NCBI RefSeq assembly: GCF_000014965.1
Contig: NC_008554.1
Span: 1,166,001-1,230,000 of the forward strand
Reading direction: 5' to 3'
DNA: 64,000 nt
From: Syntrophobacter fumaroxidans MPOB
GTDB lineage: Bacteria; Desulfobacterota; Syntrophobacteria; Syntrophobacterales; Syntrophobacteraceae
The stretch's first letter is position 1, and each line of letters begins with the position of its first letter. The translations under genes and the position numbers were made by a program. The notes under the pieces are model-generated. The model saw nothing but the letters and a program-made list of their open reading frames with translations, was not told where the DNA came from and did no database searches. Shown in pieces: positions 26,911 to 34,306 of the stretch.

Positions 26911-27951
26911 TCAGGCCAGGTGTTTGTAGAAAAGCTCCCCGCTCAGGCGAATCATGGAAAGGGGCAGCCTGGACATGATTTCCTTCAGATAACCGTGAAG
27001 GCGTGACGATTCGTCGAAAACCTCGGATTTGCGATGGTCCGGGATCCGCACGTAGCTCAGCGGCATGCGCCTCGAACCCCATCGATCCTTGTACCGGCAC
27101 AGTCCGTGGTTGGAAAGGCTGGTCCTCCCGAAGTCAAAGGTGACGCATCCCTCCCGCCGAGCCGTTCGGATGGCCTCCCACATCAACAACTGATTTGCTC
27201 TCAGATGTGAAAACCGGTCATCGGAAGCGCCGTACTTGTAATAGGCTTTACGTCCGAACCGGAGGATAACGACTCCGGCGATGACCCTGCGATGATGCCG
27301 CGCGAGCAGGACGGTGAGCATTTGCTTCGGCCCGAGCGTGTCATGGAGGCGCCGGAAGAACGCGAAAGGCTGAACGGGCACCCCCTGCCTTCTGCGGGTT
27401 ATCGCATGAAGACGGTAGAACTCCTTCATCCCGTGCAGATCGCCCTCGACGATTTCGATATCGTTCTTCCCGGCCGATCTCACCGCCCTCTGGACGCAGT
27501 TTTTATGAAAGGACCCGAACAGAACATCCTCCCCGGGGGAGAGGTCCAGCACATGGCAGCAATACTCGGGTCTGCCCTCGATACCCGGAGGACGGTCGGC
27601 ATCTGAGAACCGCAGCTCCACAAACTTTGCACCCAGGTCCGACCCGGACCGCGCGATACTGTCGATCAACGCTTCAGCGGCATCGGAGTCCGCGGAGAGC
27701 GGATCGCAGCTGTCGGAAAACGGGAAGGCGACAATCCTTTTCCCCGTGAGAGGGCTGTTGACGTAGGCCGCAAGTGCGCCGGAAGCGATCCGGCCTCCAG
27801 GTTCGAGCGTGAAGTGGTACATGGGGCGATAGCCGTACGTCCTGGTGATCACCTCCTGCCAGAGGCCGTGGTGGTAGATCGAACCGCACGGGTGCCCCTC
27901 GATGAAGGTGTCCCATCCGTCGGGAGGCTGTTCTTTTACTATAATTTTCAT
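26911..27951 (-). CDS. FemAB-like protein (double GNAT fold), second copy
   Basis: 346 residues starting MKIIVKEQPPDGWDTFIEGH. The N-terminal part has GSIYHHGLWQEVITRTYGYRP; the C-terminal part has HRRVIAGVVILRFGRKAYYK, YGASDDRFSHLRANQLLMWE and CVTFDFGRTSLSNHGLCRYK, typical of the FemAB-related family found in exosortase/PEP-CTERM EPS loci. The acceptor is unknown. Only distantly like the FemAB gene at 14071, so it is not a recent duplicate. It probably transfers an acyl or aminoacyl group onto the repeat unit. Confidence 0.82.
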   Translation of the reverse strand: MKIIVKEQPPDGWDTFIEGHPCGSIYHHGLWQEVITRTYGYRPMYHFTLEPGGRIASGALAAYVNSPLTGKRIVAFPFSDSCDPLSADSDAAEALIDSIARSGSDLGAKFVELRFSDADRPPGIEGRPEYCCHVLDLSPGEDVLFGSFHKNCVQRAVRSAGKNDIEIVEGDLHGMKEFYRLHAITRRRQGVPVQPFAFFRRLHDTLGPKQMLTVLLARHHRRVIAGVVILRFGRKAYYKYGASDDRFSHLRANQLLMWEAIRTARREGCVTFDFGRTSLSNHGLCRYKDRWGSRRMPLSYVRIPDHRKSEVFDESSRLHGYLKEIMSRLPLSMIRLSGELFYKHLA

Positions 27952-28071
27952 TTGTCTTCTATCTTGGCTGATCGATTCCGAGCGCGGGCCCGGAGTAAAC
28001 GATTCGCTCGAGCGAGGCGCGGGGGTCGGACTGGCGCGGCCGCGTTACCGAGAAACGCCGGGGAACCGGCG

Positions 28072-29361
28072 CTACCTGTACTTCAAGAACCAATAAACGC
28101 GCCTGACGAAATCAAAGAGCGTGATGGCGTCCACATCCACGGAAATCGCCAGCGCGCTCCGGTATCTCCCGGGCCAGCGCCAGAACCGGAGCACCGGGCC
28201 GTTCGCCTGCCGGACGACATTCAGGAGCCCGCGATGAGACAGGTCCCGGGGATGACAACCGTTCAAGACGGACGCGACCATGTAGGGGTCCGCGCAGGAT
28301 TCGACCGGGAATCCTTCCTTTTTTAGACACAGTACGGTTTCCGAGCCGCAATCCTGCGACACGCCGACGACGGGTCTCAAAGGAGCCTCCACGACAAAAG
28401 TGCCGTTCCCGTTGTGTTCCAAAAACTCCATCCTCCCGTCGGGATGCTGAAGAACCAGGCAATGATCGTCGCTTATGTTGGTTTCCACCGTGTATTTGCC
28501 GCAGTTTTCCACGATGCTGCGAAATTCGAACGCGGCGCGCTTCTTCCACCACTTGCCGATGTCGTCCAGGGACGCAATCCACACGTCACCGTGACTGCGG
28601 GCTTTTTGCAGGAGCTTCTCCAGCGGTTCTGAAACATAGGGAACCCGCTCGGGATGGAAGATGAAATTGAAGAGCTCCCCGTCGCGATGCGCTCCGTCGA
28701 GCATGTCCAGCCAGATGCGCGCCAGTTTCGCGCTGTCTTGAATCTTGATCCGATCGATCAACATTTCATCGTCGGGCAGCGACACGGGAATATCGACGCA
28801 GCCGCAACGCAGGAAGGGAATCGAGGGTTCATCCGAATGGCGCTTGCCCGTGTAGAATCCTTCAAGGAGATTACGGGCGCTGTCGCTCCCGTTCACGAGG
28901 CTGCTGCAGCTTTCCTCCCTGGAAAGCATGCAGGTATTGCTCACCCACACCAGGTCGCTGTCCACCGCGGCTTTGGGGGTATCGTCGTTGAACCGGAGAA
29001 AAGGAGCCCTGAAGCCCCCGATCCGTATGCCGAGTCTCCGGAATTCCTCCACTCCCCTCCTGATCTCCTCGGTCTGGTCCCGCCTGCTCAGGAGGGCGTG
29101 GTCGATGTGATGGTAGCCATGGAGGCAGAGGTCGATCTCGTGCGTCGAAATCAAGTCCACCAGGCACTTGTGATGGTCGAGCAGGTCGGCGGTGATGAAA
29201 AATGACGGCTTGCAGCCATACCGGCCGCTGACCTCCACGATCCGCCGCATCGCCTGAATCGACCTCCGGTGGGTCATGCCGAACCTTTCCAGAAGCATAA
29301 ACATCCGGCCGATCAGATTGATCGCCCCTTTTGATTCGATCAAGTGCCTGAAATAATTCAT
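28072..29361 (-). CDS. NodB-like polysaccharide deacetylase, apparently circularly permuted
   Basis: 429 residues. CE4/NodB motifs are present but in an unusual order. Motif 2 is HGYHH at residues 81-85, motif 3 is RAP at 118-120, and the late histidine is H236 in FIFHPERVP. The metal-binding aspartate motif that normally opens the domain (here ISVDVDAI, residues 406-413) is found instead at the extreme C-terminus. A ~120-residue segment rich in strands (about 280-400) separates it from the rest. The N-terminus starts near the FFIT strand with no Asp motif before it, and the upstream DNA shows none in frame. It may remove N-acetyl groups from the EPS or its precursor. An inactive truncated tandem is the main alternative. 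Confidence 0.75.
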   Translation of the reverse strand: MNYFRHLIESKGAINLIGRMFMLLERFGMTHRRSIQAMRRIVEVSGRYGCKPSFFITADLLDHHKCLVDLISTHEIDLCLHGYHHIDHALLSRRDQTEEIRRGVEEFRRLGIRIGGFRAPFLRFNDDTPKAAVDSDLVWVSNTCMLSREESCSSLVNGSDSARNLLEGFYTGKRHSDEPSIPFLRCGCVDIPVSLPDDEMLIDRIKIQDSAKLARIWLDMLDGAHRDGELFNFIFHPERVPYVSEPLEKLLQKARSHGDVWIASLDDIGKWWKKRAAFEFRSIVENCGKYTVETNISDDHCLVLQHPDGRMEFLEHNGNGTFVVEAPLRPVVGVSQDCGSETVLCLKKEGFPVESCADPYMVASVLNGCHPRDLSHRGLLNVVRQANGPVLRFWRWPGRYRSALAISVDVDAITLFDFVRRVYWFLKYR

Positions 29362-29519
29362 CGACTTTCGATCCTATGGCGATGGGTGGCGAGCATGGCC
29401 GAGGACAACCGGCAATTCCCGATGAGCTCTCCGAGATCATCGCAAGACTCGATCGCGCGCCGGTCGGGCGCACCTGTACCCCCTCACGGTACCGGAGGGT
29501 CCACGCGCCGCGAGGTGCC

Positions 29520-30713
29520 TCAGTGATCCGAGAAAAAAGTCTTGATTCCATCGATAACCCTTGCCTGCTGCTCAGCTTGCAGGGTGGGGTACATGGGCAG
29601 GGACAGTATCTCTTTGGCGACCTTCTCCGAAACCGGGAAATCCCCCTCCCTGTAACCGATTCCCGCATAAGCCTTTTGAAGATGAAGGGGAACGGGATAG
29701 TGCAACCCGCAAACGATCCCGTTTTCGGAAAGGTACTTGAGCACGTCGTCTCTGAACCGGGTGCGCACGACGTACAGGTGGTAGACCGCGCGGCTCCATG
29801 ACGGCTCAATGGGCGCGATGAGCCCGTTGGAGGCGGAGAGGAGCCGATTGTAACGGGCGGCGATTTCACGCCGCATGCCGTTGCCCCGGTCGACGGATCT
29901 GAGCTTGACCCGCAGAATCCCGGCTTGTATGGCATCCAGACGGCCGTTGTAGCCTTCGACGTCATGGTGATACTTGCGCGCCTGGCCATGATCTCGAATC
30001 ATGCGGATTTTGGCGGCAATGCCGTCGTCGTCGGTGGTCACCGCCCCGGCTTCGCCGCAGGCCCCGAGGTTTTTCCCCGGATAGAAGCTGAATGCGGCCG
30101 CGGCGCCCATCGACCCGGCCCTGCACCAGGCGTTCCGTTTCCGCGAAAAGTATTCGGCGCCGTGCGCCTGGCAGGCATCCTCGACCACGATCAGCCGAAA
30201 CCGGTCTGCAACGTCAAGGATCGCGTCCATGTCCGCCGTCTGGCCATAGAGATGCACGGGAACCACCGCCTTCACCGGGCGCCCGGTTCTCCGACTCACG
30301 GGGATTCCCGTGCGCGGGTCCGTGTCGCATTTCGTTTCCAGGTACTCGCGGAGCTGCTCCGGGCTCATGTTGTACGTGGACTCATCGATGTCCACGAAGT
30401 CGAAAACCGCCCCTGCCTGGGAAACGGCCTCGGTCGTGGCGATGAACGTGTTGGGCACGGTGAGCACCGTGTCCCCGCTGCCGACGCCCGCGGCCAGCAG
30501 CGCAAAACGCAGGGCGTCCGTGCCGCTGCCGACGCCTACGCAATGCCTGGTTCCGCAGAACCCGGCAAAGTCCTCCTCAAAACCCTGCACCATGGGCCCG
30601 CCGATGAATCCGGCCGTTTTCAGCGCCTGCCTGAACACGGCCACCAGATCTTCTTCCAGCTCGTGGTGAGGGGTCACCAGATCGAGAAACGGGATCTTCG
30701 CATCACTGTTCAT
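29520..30713 (-). CDS. DegT/DnrJ/EryC1 PLP-dependent sugar aminotransferase (WbpE-like)
   Basis: 397 residues. It has NVLANT-type N-terminal signatures (VGSGTDALRFALLAAGVGSG, NTFIATTEAVSQAG), the PLP-phosphate segment VVEDACQAHGAEY and the Schiff-base lysine K214 in FSFYPGKNLGACGEAG. This family transaminates keto-sugars on NDP. Its two upstream neighbours are an acetyltransferase and a Gfo/Idh dehydrogenase, the same trio as WbpE, WbpD and WbpB, which make UDP-2,3-diacetamido-2,3-dideoxy-glucuronate. The predicted step is amination of the 3-keto sugar. Its start overlaps the acetyltransferase stop by 11 bp. Confidence 0.88.
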   Translation of the reverse strand: MNSDAKIPFLDLVTPHHELEEDLVAVFRQALKTAGFIGGPMVQGFEEDFAGFCGTRHCVGVGSGTDALRFALLAAGVGSGDTVLTVPNTFIATTEAVSQAGAVFDFVDIDESTYNMSPEQLREYLETKCDTDPRTGIPVSRRTGRPVKAVVPVHLYGQTADMDAILDVADRFRLIVVEDACQAHGAEYFSRKRNAWCRAGSMGAAAAFSFYPGKNLGACGEAGAVTTDDDGIAAKIRMIRDHGQARKYHHDVEGYNGRLDAIQAGILRVKLRSVDRGNGMRREIAARYNRLLSASNGLIAPIEPSWSRAVYHLYVVRTRFRDDVLKYLSENGIVCGLHYPVPLHLQKAYAGIGYREGDFPVSEKVAKEILSLPMYPTLQAEQQARVIDGIKTFFSDH

Positions 30714-31185
30714 CTTCGATAAGCCTCATGAATCGAGAAGGATTTCCAGCCGTTATGGCCCCGGGGGGGACGTCCCTGGTGACAACGCTGCCCGCGCCGA
30801 CGATGGCGTTCTCGCCGATGGTGACGTTGGCCAGGATGGTTGCACCCGAACCGATGGAAGCCCCCCTCTTGACCAGGGTGTACTCCACTTTCCAGTCGCT
30901 CTCCGTCTGAAGCCCGCCGTCGGAATTCGTCGCACGCGGATACGTGTCGTTGACGAAGGTCACACCATGACCGATGAACACGTCGTCTTCGATGATGACT
31001 CCCTCGCAGATGAAGCTGTGGCTGGAAATCTTGCAGTTTCGCCCGATGCGGGCGTTCTTCTGCACCTCGACAAACGCGCCTATCTTGGTATTGTCGCCGA
31101 TTTGGCATCCGTACAAATTGATGAATTTGGACAGCTTGACGTCCTTGCCCAGCCGGACGTCATCGGAAATGGACAGAAAGCTCAT
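30703..31185 (-). CDS. Left-handed beta-helix N-acetyltransferase (WbpD-like)
   Basis: 160 residues made of hexapeptide repeats (IGDNTKIGAFVEVQKNARIG, IEDDVFIGHGVTFVNDTYPR, GATILANVTIGENAIVGAGS). The His and Asp/Asn-rich loop GHGVTFVNDTYPRA is typical of the WbpD group, which acetylates the 3-amino group of UDP-2-acetamido-3-amino-glucuronate using acetyl-CoA. It forms a trimer in characterised members. The start overlaps the stop of the dehydrogenase gene by 4 bp (ATGA), and the end overlaps the aminotransferase start, so the trio is translationally coupled. Confidence 0.88.
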   Translation of the reverse strand: MSFLSISDDVRLGKDVKLSKFINLYGCQIGDNTKIGAFVEVQKNARIGRNCKISSHSFICEGVIIEDDVFIGHGVTFVNDTYPRATNSDGGLQTESDWKVEYTLVKRGASIGSGATILANVTIGENAIVGAGSVVTRDVPPGAITAGNPSRFMRLIEDEQ

Positions 31186-32183
31186 AGGTGAACCAGCTCC
31201 CCTCTGTTTTTCAGCGACCTGTCGGCGGCTTCGAGCATTTTCACCACCCGGTAGCCGGCTTCGCCGTCATTGAACGGCGTCCTGTCGTTCATCACGCAAT
31301 CCACGAAGTAGTCGGTTTCCAGCTTGAGGGCTTCCTTCGTGTCCACCTTGGGTGCCCACATATCCCCCGAACGATAGCTCACGAGCAGGTTGTACACGTT
31401 TTCGCTGTTTTCGATCTTGACGCCCTTGTCGTACACCTTGATCTTCTCGTCGGCCTCAAGGTCGTTCCAGACCAGCATCCGCTTCTCGCCACCCACCAGG
31501 GTGGTTCTCACCTTGACCGGCGAGAGCCAGTTCACGTTCAAGTGGGCGATGACGTTGTTCTGGAAGTAGATGGTGGTGTAGGCCACGTATTCGTGTTCGC
31601 TGAAGTGGTTTTCCCCCGTTGCCACTATGGCTTCCGGGGTTTCCTTGATGACGTGGTCGATGATCGACAGATCGTGGGGCGCCAGGTCCCAGATGACGTT
31701 CACATCGTGTTGGAACAGTCCGAGGTTGACCCGCATGGAATCGTAATAGTAGAGGTTCCCCAGCGTTCCGTCATCGATCAGTTGCTTGATCTTTCTCACC
31801 GCACCGGTGAAAAGAAACGTGTGATCGACCATGATCTTGAGGTTTTTCTGGGCTGCCAGTTCTATCAGCTCTTCGGCTTCGTCCGTGGTCGCGGTGAACG
31901 GCTTTTCCACGAAGACGTGTTTCCCGTTGCGCAACACCTCCCTGGCGAGCTCGAAATGCGTCGACACCGGGGTGATCACCGCGATCGCGTCGATGTCCGT
32001 GGATGCGATGAATTTGCGGCAGTCAGTGGAAAGTTCCACGCCCGGATGCGCCTTCCGCGCACGTGCCAGTGCATCGGGATTGCCGTCACAAATCCCGGCC
32101 AGGCGGCATCCTTCCGTGATGCTGAAGTTCCTCGCTATATTTGGTCCCCAGTATCCGTATCCCAAAACACCGAGGCGAATCAT
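31182..32183 (-). CDS. Gfo/Idh/MocA NAD-dependent sugar dehydrogenase (WbpB-like)
   Basis: 333 residues from the ATG at 32183, which has GGAGG upstream; the longer reading would overlap the sugar transferase gene. The Rossmann motif is LGVLGYGYWGPNIARNF, and the family motif EKPFTATTDEA (Lys of the active site) follows near residue 95. WDLAPHDLSIIDHV is the second conserved part. In the WbpB/E/D route this enzyme oxidises C3 of UDP-GlcNAcA with NAD. The UDP-GlcNAc 6-dehydrogenase (WbpA) that would supply the substrate is not in this window. Confidence 0.88.
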   Translation of the reverse strand: MIRLGVLGYGYWGPNIARNFSITEGCRLAGICDGNPDALARARKAHPGVELSTDCRKFIASTDIDAIAVITPVSTHFELAREVLRNGKHVFVEKPFTATTDEAEELIELAAQKNLKIMVDHTFLFTGAVRKIKQLIDDGTLGNLYYYDSMRVNLGLFQHDVNVIWDLAPHDLSIIDHVIKETPEAIVATGENHFSEHEYVAYTTIYFQNNVIAHLNVNWLSPVKVRTTLVGGEKRMLVWNDLEADEKIKVYDKGVKIENSENVYNLLVSYRSGDMWAPKVDTKEALKLETDYFVDCVMNDRTPFNDGEAGYRVVKMLEAADRSLKNRGELVHL

Positions 32184-32266
32184 ATTCCCTCCTTCCACCC
32201 GTCCATCCGACGGGCATTCTCGGACCGTGCGAAGGGCTAGGCCGAAAGCCCCCCGACTCCGAACGG

Positions 32267-33442
32267 TCAGTATGCTCCCCTGCTCCTCAGAACGACCCAC
32301 GGCGTCAACACGAGCAGCTTGATGTCCAGCCAAAGGGACCATCTTCGCGCATAACGGATGTCCAGACGGACCATCTCGTTGAAGGTGGTCCGGCTTCTGG
32401 CGGTGACCTGCCAGAGACCGGTTATTCCCGGCGTCATCTCCATGAGCCGGCGTCGATGCCAGGTGTCGTAGCACTCGAGCTCATAGGGGATCGGAGGCCT
32501 TGGTCCCACAAGGGACATTTCACCTTTCAGGACATTGATGAACTGAGGCAGCTCATCGAGGCTTGTCTTGCGAAGAAATCTTCCGATCGACGTGACCCGG
32601 GGATCGTGCTGAATCTTGAAAACCTGCTCCTCCCCCCGCGCGCACTCCTTCGCGGGCCGGTCGCCGGAGCCGATCAACTGCTTTATGTACTCCCGGTGTA
32701 TCCCCGGGTCATTGTCCACGAACATCGATCGAAATTTATACATCATAAAAGGCTTGCCGAACTGCCCGACCCTGCTTTGCCTGAAAAAGACCGGGCCTTT
32801 GGAAGTCCATTTGATCAGTGCGGAGAGGGTCAGGAAAAGGGGGGAAAAAAGCACCAGGGCGAATAGGCTGCCCGCGATGTCAATCCCTCTCTTGACGGCC
32901 AGAGCGATCCTCTTGGAGGTGTTCTTCGTCTCGAGGTCCGGATAGAGCTTGAGGTCGGAGGAGTACCGCAGATTCGGTTTATCGAACTCTTCCGGGAACA
33001 GGTGTATCGTAATGTCGATGTCCTTCACCCTCTTGCCGTCCAGGTTGGTGGTGAGGTTTTCGCACACCCGGTCGAGAATCTTTCCGGCCGCGACCGCGCT
33101 GTCCGATTCACCCAGTTCCGTGAACAGGACTCCGAGAACGTCGTCACCCTTGTACCAACCCACGATGTCGGTCTCCCTGGTGGAAAAAGACAGGGAACAG
33201 ATGACCTTCTTCCTCGGATTGTCTCCATTATAGCCGGAAGGAAGAACGGAAATGTCCAGGAGCATGAGCATGAACGGTCGCTTGGAGCGCTCCGCCCTCT
33301 TTCTTTCGAAAGCAAGCATCTCGTTGAAGTTTCCCTCCGGGTAGACACCGGTGGCGGGGTCCGTGACGGCTTCAACGGAGTCCTTCGAACGTTTCGAATG
33401 GACGCCGTACCGTCGGCTCAGTCTCTGAAAAAGCGATTCCAT
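32267..33442 (-). CDS. Priming polyprenyl-phosphate sugar transferase fused to a degenerate GGDEF-like domain
   Basis: 391 residues; AGGAG before the ATG. Residues ~180-391 are a Bac_transf (WbaP/PglC-type) domain: one membrane helix (IDIAGSLFALVLFSPLFL), YKFRSM, SLDELPQFINVLKGEMSLVG and VGPRPP. It transfers hexose-1-phosphate to undecaprenyl phosphate, the first step of repeat-unit synthesis. In place of the usual multi-helix N-terminal half, residues ~25-130 read like a GGDEF domain (TDPATGVYPEGNFNEML, LMLLDIS, ETDIVGWYKGDDVLGVLFTE). The signature GGDEF is replaced by KGDDV, so cyclase activity is unlikely. It may instead bind nucleotide or c-di-GMP and gate the first step of synthesis. Confidence 0.85.
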   Translation of the reverse strand: MESLFQRLSRRYGVHSKRSKDSVEAVTDPATGVYPEGNFNEMLAFERKRAERSKRPFMLMLLDISVLPSGYNGDNPRKKVICSLSFSTRETDIVGWYKGDDVLGVLFTELGESDSAVAAGKILDRVCENLTTNLDGKRVKDIDITIHLFPEEFDKPNLRYSSDLKLYPDLETKNTSKRIALAVKRGIDIAGSLFALVLFSPLFLTLSALIKWTSKGPVFFRQSRVGQFGKPFMMYKFRSMFVDNDPGIHREYIKQLIGSGDRPAKECARGEEQVFKIQHDPRVTSIGRFLRKTSLDELPQFINVLKGEMSLVGPRPPIPYELECYDTWHRRRLMEMTPGITGLWQVTARSRTTFNEMVRLDIRYARRWSLWLDIKLLVLTPWVVLRSRGAY

Positions 33443-33457
33443 TGCTTTGGCTCCTGT

Positions 33458-34186
33458 TCATTTCAATCGCTTGTAGATGAATTGAGGAATGTGATAACGC
33501 CGCTTGTTGAAGGCGATCCCGATAATGTTTCCTCCCATTTTCGTGATCTGCTCCTTAACGCTCTCCACGACGGTCCATCTCGTTTTCTCCGCCTCGACCA
33601 CCAGCACGACCCCATCGACCCTGGGAACGATGGCCAAAGCATCCGGGGACTTGGTCAAGGGCGTGGAATCGATCACCGTGAGGTCGAACCGGTGCCTCAG
33701 CGTTTCCCAGAAGGTTTCCAACGACTGCGAGTTGAAGATCTCGGGCGTGAAGGTGGACGTGTTGGAAGATTGGCCTATGTACAGATTCGTATCCTCCACC
33801 CGGTAGATCGCGCTGTCGATGTCCTGCCCTCGACTGACGCTTTCCTGCCAGCCCTGATTTCGCGAGTGAGGAAAGAACAGGTGGTGACAGGGATTGAACC
33901 GGTCGGCATCGAGCAGGAGAACGTTCTTTCGGATTCTGAACGCCGAGACCAGGGAAAACTCCCGTGCGATGGTGGAAGTTCCCTCGCCGAGGCGGGAACC
34001 GATGAATTGAATGATTTTTCTCTCCACTCCCGGAAGGCGCGCCTCGATTGCCTGGTACAGCTTCAGCATCTCTTCTTCCATGCCCGAAAACGGAGTGGGG
34101 CGGTGCGCAAACGTCACCGCAATTTCCGAATGCACCTCCGGTCTTTGCCTGGACGCATGTATCAAAGCTTCATAAATCTTTGTCAT
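33458..34186 (-). CDS. BY-kinase/CpsD-type P-loop protein with altered Walker A
   Basis: 242 residues; GGAGGTG precedes the ATG. The N-terminus MTKIYEALIHAS and the following part match the tyrosine autokinase of exosortase-linked EPS loci. Walker A' is VLLLDADRFNP and the later DLTVIDSTPL strand is Walker B-like. The P-loop itself reads GSRLGEGTST, with Thr70 where the phosphate-binding lysine of GEGKST is expected. No tyrosine cluster ends the protein (only Y235 and Y239 near YKRLK). So kinase activity is doubtful; it may be a partner of the chain-length protein encoded two genes upstream. It starts ~120 bp after the ATPase stop. Confidence 0.8.
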   Translation of the reverse strand: MTKIYEALIHASRQRPEVHSEIAVTFAHRPTPFSGMEEEMLKLYQAIEARLPGVERKIIQFIGSRLGEGTSTIAREFSLVSAFRIRKNVLLLDADRFNPCHHLFFPHSRNQGWQESVSRGQDIDSAIYRVEDTNLYIGQSSNTSTFTPEIFNSQSLETFWETLRHRFDLTVIDSTPLTKSPDALAIVPRVDGVVLVVEAEKTRWTVVESVKEQITKMGGNIIGIAFNKRRYHIPQFIYKRLK

Positions 34187-34306
34187 GGGTTACACCTCCG
34201 TGGGTTCCGATGAGCCGGGCAGACAGACATGCTTTGCGAATGGAAAAGCGTTCTTCAAAGCATGCGGGCATTTGCTGTACGGATTCTCCAGTCGCAACTC
34301 GAGCCG

